Shown one piece after another: positions 12,350-23,539 of a DNA stretch of 64,000 bases. Origin of the DNA: Hyperoodon ampullatus. Taxonomy: Eukaryota > Chordata > Mammalia > Artiodactyla > Ziphiidae. The notes beneath the pieces were generated by a model. It ran no database searches and had not been told where the DNA came from. It saw only the letters and a list, made by a program, of their open reading frames with translations. The stretch lies in assembly GCA_949752795.1 (NCBI GenBank), contig OX457058.1:162753353-162817352 (forward strand), in the 5' to 3' direction. The position numbers were made by a program, and so were the translations under genes. Within the stretch, counting starts at the first letter, position 1; every line of letters starts with the position of its first letter.

Positions 12350-13160
12350 AGTGACTCCACCAAAGGAATCAGTGAACCTCCAGTACCTGGCCCCAAAGAA
12401 ATAGAGATCCAGGTATTAACTGACAAATAATTCAAAATAATTGTTCTGAAGGAGCTCAGAGAGCTAGAAGAGAACACAGATAAATAATTTAATGATATCA
12501 GAAAAATAATACAAGCACAAAAATTCAGCAAAAAGATAGAAAACATAAAAAAGAATCAAACAGAAATTTTGGAACTGAAGAATACAATGACTAAACTGAA
12601 GAATTCAATAGACAGATTCAACAGTAATCTTGACCAAGTAGAAGAAAGACTGAAACACAATGAGGAAAACCTATACGATCTATGAGGTACCATCAAACTA
12701 ACCAATTTGCAAATTATTGAATTCCCAGAAAGAGAAGAGGAGGAGGAGGAAGAAAGTTTACTTTAAAAAAAAAAAAGCTGAGATTTTCCCAAATCTTGGG
12801 AAAGTTTTGGGTATCCAAGTTCATGAAGCTCATAGGTCAGTAAACAAAATCAACTTAAACAGATCCTCACCAAGGCACATTATAATAAAACTGTCAAAAA
12901 TTAAAGGCAAAGAGAGAATCTTAAAAGCAACAAGAGAAAAAAAACTTGGGACTTATAAGGGAACCCTCATAAAGCTATCAACAGATTTCTCAGCAGAAAC
13001 ATTACAGGCCATGAGAGAGGGAGTGATATATTCAAACTGCTGAAAGAAGGAAAAGGGAGGTAACCCAGAATACTTTACACAGCAAAGCTGTCCTTCAGAA
13101 ATGAAGAGAGATAAAGACTTTCTTAGACAAACATAAGCTGAAGGGATTTATCACCACTAA
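12350..13160 (+). pseudogene. L1 ORF1 remnant of the older L1
   Basis: Lysine/glutamate-rich coiled-coil-like sequence (about 12410-12680) is followed by the conserved ORF1p C-terminal region at 12840-13043. Readable words there include RHIIIKLSKIKGKERILKA and STDFSAETLQAMREG. It is frameshifted, and an A-run near 12765-12775 breaks the frame. Intact ORF1p is an RNA chaperone; this copy is dead. Confidence 0.75.
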
Positions 13161-13668
13161 ACCTACTTTATAAGAAATGCTGAAAGGAGTTCTTCAAACT
13201 GAAATGAAAGATGGTGATTCATAGCATAAACACATATGAAAATATACGACACACTGGTAAAGGTAAGTACATAGTCAAACTCAGATTATTCTAATACTAT
13301 AATATGGTGGATTGTTAACCACTTGATCTAATATAAAGATTAAAGGATGAGAGTAGTTAAAAAAAAACTATAGCTACAATAATTTGTTAATGAATGCACA
13401 ATATAAAAAGATAAATTATAGTATGAAAAAGGTAGAGTTTTTGGTAAGTGGTTAAATTGTTATGAAAATAAAATGGACTGTTATATCTATAAGAAGTTTT
13501 ATGTAAGTCTCATGGTAACCACAAAGCAAAAAGCTATAATATATTCACAAATGATAGAGAAGGAAATCAAAGCATACCACTATGGAAAATCATCAATTCT
13601 CAAAGAAAGGCCACAAGAGAGAAAGCAAGGGATAAGGGAACACCAAAAACAGCCAGAAAACAGTAAGA
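13161..13668 (+). other. Inter-ORF spacer of the older L1
   Basis: About 0.5 kb between ORF1 and ORF2 remnants. The long, A-rich spacer with words such as GGTAACCACAAAGCAAAAAG (13515-13534) is typical of older mammalian L1 subfamilies. The younger minus-strand L1s have a spacer of only about 60 bp. Confidence 0.65.
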
Positions 13669-14746
13669 TGGTGTTAGTAAGTCCTTACATATCAATAAGT
13701 ATTCTAAATGTGAATGGATTGAATTTTTAAATCAAAAGACACAGAGTGGCAGGATGGATTAAAAAACAAAACAAAACAAAACCAAGATTCTAGTATATGC
13801 TGCTTACAACACACTGACTTCAGCTTTAAGGATACACACAGACTCAAAGTGAATGGATAGAAAGAGATAGTTCATGCAAGTAGAATCCAAAAGAGACCAA
13901 GAGTAGCTGTACTTATATCAGACAAAATAAACTTTAAGCTGAAGTGTTAACAAGAAAGAAAGAATTTCATTTTATCATGATAAAGAGGTCAATTTATCAA
14001 GAAGATATAATAATCACAAATATATATGCACCCAACATCAGAGCACCTAAATGTATTATACAAATACAAAAAGATCTGAAGGGAGAAATAGACAGCAATA
14101 CAATGACAGTAGGGGACTTCAATATCCTAAATTTAACAATGGATAGATTACCCATAAAGAAAATCAACAAGCAAATGTTGGACTGGAGGCATACCTTAGC
14201 CAATGGATGTAACAGACGTAATAGAACATTCCATCCAATAGCAAAAGAATACACATTCTTCTCAAGCACTCATGGAGGATTCTCCAGGATAGATCATAAT
14301 AGTTCAAAGAACAAATTTTATCAAACTTAAAAAGACTAAAATCATACCAAGTAGTTTTTTTTTTTTTTTTTTCCGACCACAGTAGTATGAAACTAGAAAT
14401 CAATAACAGGAGGAAAGCTGGAAAATTTACAAACATGTGGAAATTAAACAACACACTCCTGAACAACCAATAGATCAAATAATTTAAAAAAGAGGCATTA
14501 AAAAAATCTTGAGATAAAGGAAAATAGGAACACAACACACTAAAACATATGGGGTACTGCAAAGTCAGTTTTAAGAAGGATGATTGTAACAATAAAAACC
14601 TACATTAAGAAAAAAGAAAAATCTTAAATAAAGAAACTAGAAAAAGAAGAACAAAGTTAGAAGAAAGAAAATAACAAAAATTAGATCAGAAATAAATGAA
14701 ATAGAGAATGGAAAAACAACAGAAAAGATCAACAACATCAAGAGTT

Positions 14747-14804
<58 letters not shown>

Positions 14805-16135
14805 GGTACACGGGCCTCTCACTGTTGTGGCCTCTCCCATTGCGGAGCACAGGCTCTGGACGCGCAGGCTCAGCGGCCATGGCTCACGGGCCTAGCCGCT
14901 CCGCGGCATGTGGGATCTTCCCGGACCGGGGCACGAACCTGTGTCCCCTGCATCGGCAGGCAGACTCTCAACCACTGCGCCACCAGGGAAGCCCTAGAGT
15001 TGTTTTTTTTAAGAAAGATAAACTTAACAAACTTTTAACTAGACTAAGAAAGAAGACTCAAATAAATTCAGAAGTGAAAGAGGAGACATTACAGCTGATA
15101 CCACAGATATACAAATGTTCATAACAGACCACTATGAACAATTATACAGCAACAAATTTGATAAACTAGAATAAATGGACATAATCCTAGAAATATGCAA
15201 CATACCAAGACTGAATCACAAAGAAATAGAAAATCTGAACAAACCAATTACTAGTAAGGAGATTAAATCGGTAATCAAAAGCCTCTCAACAAAGAAGAGC
15301 AGGACCAGATGTTCTCACTAGTGAATTCTACCAAATGTTAAAATAATTAACACCAACCTTTCTCAAATCCTTCCAAAAAATTGAAAAAGTAAAAAGGAGG
15401 GAACACTTCCAAACTCATCTTATGAAACCAGTGTTATCCTGATACCAGATAAGGATACTACAAGAAAAAAAAACTATAGATCAGTATCTTTGATGAATGC
15501 AGATGCAAAAATTCACAACAAATACTAGCAAACCAAATTTAACAGCACATTAAAAGGATTATACACCATGATAAATTGGGTTTTTCCCCTAGGATGCAAG
15601 GATGGTTCACCACATACAAATCAATAAATATGATACATCACATTAACAGAATGAAAGATAAAAATCATGTGATCCTCTCAATTGATGCAAAAAATAATAA
15701 TCTGACAAAATACATCACGATAAAAACAGTCAGAAATTGGGTAAAGAAGGAAGGTACCTCACCATAATAAAGGCTATACATGACAAGCCCACAGCTAATA
15801 TACTAAATAATGAAAGCTTGAAAACTTTTCCTCTAAGATCAGGAACAAGACAAAGATGTCCACTCTCGCCACTTTTATTCAACATGGTACTGGAATTCCT
15901 AGTCAGAAAAATTGGGCAACAAAAAAGAAATCAAAGGCATCCAAATCAGAAAGGAAGCAGGAAAATTGTCTTTGTTTGCAGATAATATAATATTTTATAT
16001 AGAAAATACTAAAAACTCCACTAAAAAGCTATTGGAACTAATCAACAAATTCAGTAACTTTAAAGAATATAAAGTCAACATACAAAAAGCAGTTGCATTT
16101 GTATACACTAACAATGAAATATCTGAAAAAGAATA
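13669..16135 (+). pseudogene. L1 ORF2 remnant of the older L1, C-terminus deleted
   Basis: The start is placed at ATGGTGTTAGTAAGTCC (13669), followed by SILNVNGLNF, the conserved endonuclease opening. The endonuclease domain continues at 13944-14330 (IYAPNIRAPK, VGDFN, FHPIAKEYTFFSS). A SINE interrupts at 14748-14994. Reverse-transcriptase sequence resumes at 15576 ([10 protein letters not shown]), then 15737-15985 ([26 protein letters not shown]) and 15912-16196 ([14 protein letters not shown]). The catalytic ADD is changed to ADN. The region after YTNNEISEKE is absent, and 3'-UTR sequence begins at about 16140. Confidence 0.82.
14748..14994 (-). mobile_element. Short CHR-type SINE in older L1 ORF2
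   Basis: tRNA-derived SINE inserted in reverse: poly-T 14748-14802, body 14803-14994 ending GGGAAGCCC. The target duplication AGAGTTGTTTTTTT occurs at 14741 and again at 14996-15010. The B-box-like word on the minus strand (GGTTCGTGCCCC) is intact. Little divergence from its neighbours suggests a fairly young insertion. Confidence 0.95.
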
Positions 16136-16936
16136 TTATTTAACCTTGAAAAAGAAAGGGAATCCTGCCATTTTCATCAACATGGATGTACCTTGAGAGC
16201 ATTATGCTAAATAAAATAAGTCAGACTGACAAAGACAAATAATGTATAGCATTTTTTACATGTGGTATCTAAGATAGCTGAATTCATGGAAATAGAGAGT
16301 AAAAAGGGTGTCACCAGGGGCTGGGGGGTTGGGAAATGGGAAGATGTTGTTCAAAAGGTATAAACTTCCAGTTTTAAGGTGAATAAGTTCTGGGGATCTG
16401 ATATACAGCATGGTGATTATAGTTAATAATACTGTGTTATATACTTGAAAGTTACTAAAAGAGTAGATTTTAATGTTCTCACCATAGAAAAGAAAGGGTA
16501 ATTATGTGACATGATGAAGGTGTTAGCCAATGCTACAGTAGTAATCATTTCTAAATCTATAAGTATATCAAATCAACATGTACACCTTAAATTACACAAT
16601 GTTGAAAATCAATTATATCACAATAAAGCTGGAAAAAAGTATTGAGGGGCACATGGAAACAGTCATTTCAAAATGAGCTAAAGAAAGTTTCATGGGGAAA
16701 ATAATATTGTGGTAAAAATTTGAATAAGATTAAGGAATGAAAAATGTAGATATATGAAGAATGAGCATTTTGAGAGAGGAGTTTTTAAAAACAGGGGAAA
16801 AAAGAAATCAATGTTGCTGGAGCAGTCAGTAAGGAAAGGACTAGTAGGATATATGTCAGAGAAATAGAAATGAGTGGGCAGATCATGTAGAATTTATAGG
16901 CCATTGTAAAGGACTGTGATTTCTACTCTGGGGAAG

Positions 16937-17390
16937 GGGAGGTTTAGATGTGTGTTTATTTTTTCTCCCCTAGGAACATCACTATTCTATTACTAACATT
17001 TTACTTTAATTTTGCTGATGTTTACAATGTATATGATTGGAATTGTCTAAGATGCACTCTTCTGTTTCTGACTCCTTTTGCTCGTTTTTATGCCTGTTGA
17101 ATCGCTCTATAATATTGTGTGCACTTGCATTTCATCCATTCACATTACCTTATAGTATTCCATTGAATGGATAGGCCCCAATGTTTGTATTCATCCTGCC
17201 ATATGTGGTTGAGTAGATTGCAGTTTGGGAACATTGTGAATGTGTGTTGTTATGAGCATTCTTTTGGTCAATGCATTTCTGTGCAGAATATTTACTAGAA
17301 GTGGAATTTCTGGTTCAGGGGTTCTTTACGTATTAGCTTTCATAATGCATGCAGTTCAATGGTGTCAAAATAATGCCTGCAAAGTCCAAA
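16937..17390 (-). mobile_element. Old L1 fragment inside L2
   Basis: Antisense L1-type 3'-region sequence, diverged: TATAGTATTCCATTGAATGG (17152), ATTGTGAATGTGTGTTGTTATGAGC and GAAGTGGAATTTCTGG. The same landmarks occur in the younger copies near 24 kb. It splits the L2 between 16936 and 17391. No clear target duplication was found. Confidence 0.6.
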
Positions 17391-18422
17391 ATTTGTGAGA
17401 TGAGCCTGGGCAGGTTGGCAGGGCAGAGAGATGGAGCCAGTGGCTATCACGTTGAGGAGTCATGTTGGGCTGATTTACTAAATAATGGACGGTCAAAGAA
17501 GGGCTTTAAGAAGTGAATGACATAATCAGGATTACACTGAAATAGATGATCCTGTCTGTGATGTAAAAGAAGATTTGACAGGAACAAACAATTAGGACAC
17601 ACAGGTATTTGCCTAGAGAAGAAAGGTAGTAAAGACACAGAGGAGGTGACAGCTTTGAGAAAAAACTTAGAAGATGAAATAAGGGTCTCGTCAACTGATG
17701 TTGGGAGTGATGAGTCATGGAGAGAGAGTAGCAAAGACTCCCTACACCGTAGCTTGGACAACTGCATAGGTTCATGGGTCTAAATCAGAAGCAGATTATA
17801 GAAGAAAGTATAATTTCAGGAGGAAATTAATAAATGTAGTGTTGGACTTGTTGAATTCAAGAGGTTAGATGAAGATCACTGAAGTCTAGCAGGTATTCAC
17901 ATAAAAAAGTTTGAAGCCAAAGCTCAGGGTCTGACTAGAGAGAGAGATTTAGGTATCATCAGTGCAGTTTTGTTTCAGAAACCATCAGAGTTCTGGGTGA
18001 CTTGAAAGAGTCTGCAGAATCAGAAGAACAATGGGCTAAAGACAGAAAGGTAGGGAACCACAATGTTGGCTGGGTGGGCAGGGGAGGAAGCATCTACAAA
18101 GATAGACAGCTGTGGGATGGAGGTGAGAGGTAAGCTGTGCATTTAAAATAATTGAAGGTACTGACAAACGAAGCAGAGAATGGACTCATGAACCCTAAGG
18201 ACTGCAAAATAGCTGTTGGATTTGACAGCTGGGAAGTTACTGCTGACTCTAGTGATAGCAATTTTGCTTGGGTTATGGGGACAGAAACCAACTTCACGGT
18301 TGAAAGTGGGAACATGATTACATGGAATAAAGTCACGTCTGTCCTCAAGGAGTGTGCATGAGAGAGTCAGGAGAGCAGGAGTGAGATTAGAAGGCACTAC
18401 AGGATCAAGAAGAGTTGTTTGG

Positions 18423-18653
18423 GGCTTCCCTGGTGGCGCAGTGGTTGAGAGTCTGCCTGCCGATGCAGGGGACATGGGTTCGTGCCCCGGTCCGGGAAGA
18501 TCCCACATGACGCAGAGCGGCTGGGACCGTGAGCCATGGCTGCTGAGTCTGCGTGTCCAGAGCCTCCTCTCCACAACAGGAGAGGCCACAGCAGTGAGAG
18601 GCCTGTGTACCGCAAAAACAAAACAAAACAAAACAAAAAAACAAAAAATACCC
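18423..18653 (+). mobile_element. Short CHR-type SINE with perfect 15-bp target duplication
   Basis: Body GGCTTCCCTGGTGGCGCAGT onward, with an A-box-like TGGCGCAGTGG and B-box-like GGTTCGTGCCCC, ending GTACCGC and a CA-interrupted A-tail (18613-18653). The target-site duplication AGAAGAGTTGTTTGG is identical at 18408-18422 and 18654-18668. The insertion lies in the ancient L2. Confidence 0.97.
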
Positions 18654-18974
18654 AGAAGAGTTGTTTGGCTATTCATCTTTTTATTTAGACTTAGGATGGG
18701 GCACATGAGGGTGCTTAAAAAATGAGAAGAAGGTGTTAACCAGAATTGTGTGAGAAACTAAAAATACAGAAAAGATAGTTGGAAGGGCTGAAGGAACAGT
18801 CATCAGAAAGAATCTGGGACAGTGTTGCTATCACTATCCAGCTCTTTCCTTTTATGATGGTCTCCATCAATCTCATTTTTAGGAAACCAACTTCACTCAA
18901 TTCACTCATGTGCATTACCTGTCCTGGCCCACATTACATCATGTAATGATAATGATATTGACAACAAATAAAAT

Positions 18975-19205
18975 GTATCGAGTATACCCTGTGATCTAAG
19001 CACTGTGTTACACATTTTACACATTATCTATAACTGAGAAACAACCACTAAATGCAAAGTATTTACCCAACTTATAGATGGAAAACTGAGCCTCAGAGTA
19101 CTATGAACAAATTTTCTAAGGCAATGGTGAGTGAAAAGTTACCAGGATTTAAATCCAGCTCTGCCTGGATCCAAAGTCTATACTCTTTCCACTAAATCCG
19201 GCTGA
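18975..19205 (-). repeat. MIR SINE
   Basis: Antisense MIR order: CTAAGCACTGTG, a decayed tail of the CATTTTACAGATGAGGAAACTGAG core (here TTATAGATGGAAAACTGAGC), GGATTTAAATCCAGCTCTG, then an ACTCTTTCCACTAAA end. Confidence 0.75.
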
Positions 19206-20264
19206 CTTGACTCCTGTAATATTTGTATTTAAGTATGTGTATCATCTTGATAAGAATCTGGCAGGGACCAGTCCTTTTCTTAGCTGTTCAAGGAGGTAAG
19301 GTTTGTATCCAGTTCCTCTGATTTTATGCCCAGAGAGTAAAGAGTGAGCGATCTGTAATGCTAATTGTCTCTTGATGCACTAAAGCAGATTCAACTTCAA
19401 TAAATCAAAGAAGAGTTCCTGTGCCCCTTTCAAGCACCCATAGCAGAGTATTTGATGAATGTCTTTTCTAAGCATTCTTTATTACTAGTTAGTAAAGAGA
19501 AAGGCAGAAAGACTGGCTATTTGGTGTGGCTTTCTGATAAAGGGCCCTACAAGCCTTAAGACATAATAAAGCACTGTATTACTTTCATGGCCTTAGTTTA
19601 TTAGAGTTTGGCTTGGCTGAATTTTAGCTAATACAATTTGCAAACAATCTGTATTTTAAGTAAGCACCTTTTAAATTTCACTGATGTTTCTTTATAGAGG
19701 CATTTGGAAGAACAAAAGGAGGACTGTCTATATATGAATCATGCCATTAGAGAGATTGTTCTCTGACATGGGCAAGTCATACATATTGCAAGGAATGGCC
19801 TTCTTTTGAAGGCTACTGACATGTTTTACCAAAGATGCTCCTGGAGAAATTCATGGGGCCAAAGTTATCCTCTCTGGGATATGAAATAATGTTTGGGAGA
19901 TCCAAGCTAGAAATAAACATTGACTGTTCTCTTTGAGTAGCAGATACAGCAACCCTCCTAACCCCAAGGCGTGACAGGGTGTGTGGATGGACATACATGG
20001 CCCTTATGTCTCTAATGGCAGCTTGATGGCATCCATTTCAGCTGCAACTTTTCTAATTCACTTTTGGAGCATGTTTATTGATTTTAAAAGAATGAAGACT
20101 GCCGAGTGAGATATTGTCCAGCTGTGGTTATGGCATTCCTTAAAACACAAAATCATAACCCGTTATCACACCTTGATACTTTAGGCGAAAAATTCACTAA
20201 GAATTCTTGCTTGCTCTTATCCTTATCTGATACTTGGATTGTATTAACATTTCTATTTTATTTT
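19206..20264. other. Unassigned unique-looking sequence
   Basis: No repeat or gene recognised. Short open frames (for example 19813-19998) have no features of a protein family. Base composition is ordinary for this window. Confidence 0.5.
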
Positions 20265-20555
20265 AACTTATCCATTTAACAAATATTTGGTGCATATTCT
20301 GTGCTAGGCCCTTGATATACAGTATTGAATCATATTGATTGAGATCATTTTCTTGTGACTTTGGCATGCTTTTGGGAATAAATTTTAAGCAAATAATTAT
20401 AAGGGTATATATGACATTAAAAATTTTAATCAATGTGGTGAAGCACAAGAGGTCAGGAGAAAGTATGATGGGGGAGATATAATTTTTATTAATAAAGACC
20501 TACTTGAGGAAGCTGGCATTTAGAATGACACCTGAGGTAGGAGGTAAACCAAATT
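20265..20555 (-). repeat. L2 LINE 3'-end fragment
   Basis: Antisense L2 landmarks in order: TTAACAAATATTTGGTGCAT, TGTGCTAGGCCCTTGATATA, an AATAATTATAAGG word, then GAGGAAGCTGGCATTTAGAATGA. Confidence 0.65.
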
Positions 20556-20684
20556 CACAGTAGCAGTGAGAACCCCCTGTGCCATATGACACACAACTCA
20601 GGAGAACTACTTTTTTAGTGAGTGGAGGCTCCTTGTTTGAGATAGTCTATTCTGGAAGGAGATTGATGCAAAATGGAAATCAAC

Positions 20685-20860
20685 CTACATTGAAGATACT
20701 ATTATGTGCTGAAGATTTTCCACACACTATCTCATTTACTTCTCACCATAAGCCACTAATGTTGGTGTGATCATCCCCATTTTAAACACAACAAGAACAT
20801 AAAACAATAAAAGCTGAGGTTCAGATTATCCGAGGTAATATCTTCAGAACTGATTGTTTG
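20685..20860 (-). repeat. MIR SINE, weak
   Basis: Antisense MIR-like words: ACTATTATGTGCTGAAG, CACACTATCTCATTTACTTC, CATCCCCATTTTAAACACA and GCTGAGGTTCAGATTA. Strongly diverged. Confidence 0.5.
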
Positions 20861-21634
20861 GGGATGTCAACAATTTTTTTTCTATCACCAGCATGATCTA
20901 AAATGTATTCTGATAAGACTTGTTCTATAAGAGTTAGTATTAGACATAGATACATAGGCACACACAAAAGCACACAAAGATACAGTCATACTCACACATG
21001 CATATACATGAACACCTGGGTTTTCTTGGTTAAATACTTTGGGCAATTTGAAGGTAAGCAATGCTACCCCAGCTTGTAGCACAAACAGATATGCACTGAG
21101 AATCTCCAAGAAGTGTGCTGGGCCTTTAGAGGGTCAATCAATAGCACCCCACTTCCCAATCCAAATTCAAAATGAATTAAAATGTAGACATAAACGTCAG
21201 ACAATTGGTAATCAAAATGTCAGCTTTCCTACCTAAAAAGCTGAATTGGAGAAGCTGGCTTTAGATTTCTAACCTTGATGGGCTTGCTAATACTGAACCT
21301 CAGAATTAGATTTATCCAGCCCGTCTAAGGCAAGGCTGGATAACTAGTAGGCCATACCTATAGGGCCTGGTCCATGTAGAGACCAAGACCAGAATGGATC
21401 CTTCCTGCAAAGATGGATACATGAATATAGGAGAGTCAAAGTGGTGAATTTTAGCATCATCAGCTCCTTCTCACAAATACATTCATCAGACAAGTAATTT
21501 TCCCCCAGGAGACTAAGGCAGCAGAGAGAGGCTGGGAGTATTTTCCTAATGGAATTTCCTCCATCTGGAAACAGGAAGGTGGAAAAAAAGGAGTTTCTAA
21601 CTTATAGGAAGTAGAGAATATAACCCAGATTTTT
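20861..21634. other. Unassigned unique-looking sequence
   Basis: Nothing recognised beyond a CA-rich patch near 20965-21005. Open frames here are short and show no motif. Confidence 0.45.
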
Positions 21635-21735
21635 AAAAATAGATTTTATTTTTCAGGACTGTTTCAGGTTCACAACAAAAAAAAAGTATAAAAGCGAAAA
21701 GTATAGAGAGTTCCCATCTATCCTCAGGGATTTTT
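21635..21735 (-). mobile_element. Old L1 3'-end fragment
   Basis: TAGATTTTATTTTTCAGGAC, TTTCAGGTTCACAAC and GAGAGTTCCCATCTATCC follow the antisense 3' end of older L1 subfamilies as I remember it. Confidence 0.55.
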
Positions 21736-21759
21736 TTTTTTCATATTTCACGATAAAAA

Positions 21760-21890
21760 TAAGCATTTGAACACTTCACTCAGTGCTACAAATCGCTCTA
21801 TGTATTGGTTAATTTAATGTTCACAGTAACCTTATGGTAGAAATACTATTATTGTTATTTTACAAATGAGGAAACTGAGGCATAGAAAAT
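21760..21890 (-). repeat. MIR SINE
   Basis: Antisense MIR core: CACTCAGTGCTACAAATC, TTAATGTTCACAGTAACC and ATTTTACAAATGAGGAAACT. The core is well conserved. Confidence 0.75.
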
Positions 21891-22940
21891 ACAAAATTTT
21901 AAATCTTTAGATTTGATGATTTTTATCATTGATATTTCATAGTTTACAGAATCTATGACTCTAGATAGACACTTGCTTTCCAGGTATCATTAGCCTGAAC
22001 CAAGCTACACTGTCACAGGGATGGGTCTTAATGGATATTACCCCTTTTCTTGTTCTCCCCCAGATTTTTTATGATGTCATCCTCTAGTGAAGACTACTTT
22101 ACAGTGCTTGTTAAAGCATCTTAGGATATATTCTAGAGGTCTGAGTACAATGAACATCTGTCTTTATTTCTCCAGTGGTCACATTGAGGGTCTCCTGTGG
22201 TACTTTTCCAGTGATTTCCCATGTTTTATTCTGATCCTTTTGAAATGGGTGACGGCAACATTGGCTAAAATAAGAAATAAAAAAATCATCATTTGTAGCA
22301 CAGCTTACTAAATTATTGCACATCCATTTTCTCTAGGAAATTTAATTAATTATTGAGTAAACATGGCTTCCTATTGATTCTATGTTGATTACTTTCTAAT
22401 ATGAAAAATGGAACCATGCCATGATGTTATTTGAGCACAGCAGATCAGAGGCTCTATTGTGTAACAAATAGACTAAAGGATATTGGCATTTCTGTGGAAG
22501 GAGGGTATCTGTCTCCATGTGAAAGAGGCTGTCTTTCTATAATCTCAAAATAAATTGTGAATGAGAAGGAAAAGTAATATTAGCAACGAGGTTTAGATTG
22601 CATGGAAGACTTCATTAGTCACTGATCTTCCTGATGATATCACAGTACCCCTTAAACATTATTGAAGTCTATTTATAATAAATGACTGTGCAGAACCAGC
22701 TCTAAATACTCAGTGTAAACTGATTTTCAAATCAGAGGAAGGAGAGAGTAATACATGCTAACGATTAGGCAGATTAAACAAACTTCTTCAGAAATTCATC
22801 CCATGCAGCATCTCCCCATCTGTTCTCCTGTGTGTGTGTAAATAAGTTTTATAGCTCAACCATTATAATGAGTACAAGAGAGAAAACTTGCTCTATCAAA
22901 TTTAACAGTAATCCAAAATTAGTGGATTCATGGTCATAAT
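21891..22940. other. Unassigned sequence before the second L1
   Basis: No gene or named repeat supported. The open frame at 22087-22311 has no recognisable family features. Confidence 0.45.
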
Positions 22941-23050
22941 TTTTTTTAACATCTCTATTGAAGTGTAATTGCTTTAAAATGTTGTGTTAGTTTCTGCTGT
23001 ATAACAAAGTGAATCAGCTATATACATATGTATATCCCCATATCCACTAC

Positions 23051-23269
23051 CTTTTTTTTTTTTTTTTTTTTTTTTTACGGTACGCGGGCCTCTAACTGTT
23101 GTGGCCTCTCCCGTTGTGGAGCACAGGCTCCAGACACGCAGGCTCAGCGGCCAAGGCTCACGGGCCCAACCGCTCTGCCGCATGTGGGATCTTCCTGGAC
23201 CGGGGCATGAACCTGTATCCCCTGTATTGACAGGCGGACTCTCAACCACTGCACCACCAGGGGAGCCCC
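23051..23269 (-). mobile_element. Short CHR-type SINE in L1 3' UTR
   Basis: Reverse-oriented SINE: poly-T 23052-23077, body to GGGAGCCC at about 23268. The flanking L1 reads CATATCCACTAC on the left and CCATCCCCTCAC on the right, probably a decayed target duplication. It is nested in, and so younger than, the L1. Confidence 0.93.
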
Positions 23270-23539
23270 ATCCCCTCACTCTTGCGTCTCCCTCACACCC
23301 TCCTTATCCCACCCCTCTAGGTGGTCACAAAGCACCGAGCTGATCTCCCTGTGCTATGCAGCTGCTTCCCACTAGCTATCTATTTTACATTTGGTAGTAT
23401 ATATATGTCCATGTTACTCTCTCACTTCTTCACAGGTTACCCGTACCTCTCCCTGTGTCAATGTCATTCTTCATGTCTGTATCTTTGTTCCTGTCCTGCC
23501 CCTAAATTCTTCAGAATCATTTTTTTTTAGATTCCATAT

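Larger units (their letters stand above)
10505..16634 (+). mobile_element. Older L1 (L1MA/L1MB-like), 5'-intact, with internal deletion
   Basis: It is flanked by target-site duplications AAAAGTATTAGAG (10492-10504) and AAAAGTATTGAG (16635-16646), which differ by one base. The 5' end has GACATCACCAAGATGGCAGC (10509-10528). Then come a long 5' UTR, an ORF1 remnant, a long inter-ORF spacer, an ORF2 remnant and a 3' UTR ending TATATCACAATAAAGCTGG plus a short A-tail. The last part of ORF2 is missing: reverse-transcriptase sequence stops near 16135 and 3'-UTR sequence follows at once. It contains a SINE (14748-14994) and the 242-bp inverted-duplication copy (11348-11589). It is more diverged than the two minus-strand L1s. 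Confidence 0.88.
10250..18815 (-). repeat. Ancient L2 LINE (antisense), split by three later insertions
   Basis: Pieces of one L2, read in antisense order, lie at 10250-10504, 16635-16936, 17391-18422 and 18654-18815. Landmarks are the 3'-end word ATTCATTCAAGAAATATTGA at about 10261; AAATCCCTGCCCTGTGGGG at about 10363; CAGATCATGTAGAATTTATAGG at 16878 onward; a TGACATAATCAGGATTACA word near 17518; TTGGACTTGTTGAATTCAAG near 17844; and GATTTAGGTATCATCAGTGC near 17945. The pieces follow L2 order on both sides of each insertion. The host L2 is a decayed reverse-transcriptase LINE and encodes nothing intact. Confidence 0.75.

Noticed and set aside
10499..12354. Open frames on both strands of 65-116 residues
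   Set aside because: They lie in the 5' UTR of the older L1 and in the inverted-duplication copy. No conserved protein features.
14637..15124. Open frames with poly-Lys or poly-Phe joined to an Arg/Ser/Pro-rich part; similar frames at 18354-18725, 22974-23343, 28916-29169, 38587-38843, 40154-40795 and 51319-51686
   Set aside because: All are SINE bodies and their A-tails read in different frames. The recurrent peptide words (such as AMAHGPSRSAACGIFPDRG) come from the SINE, not from a gene family.
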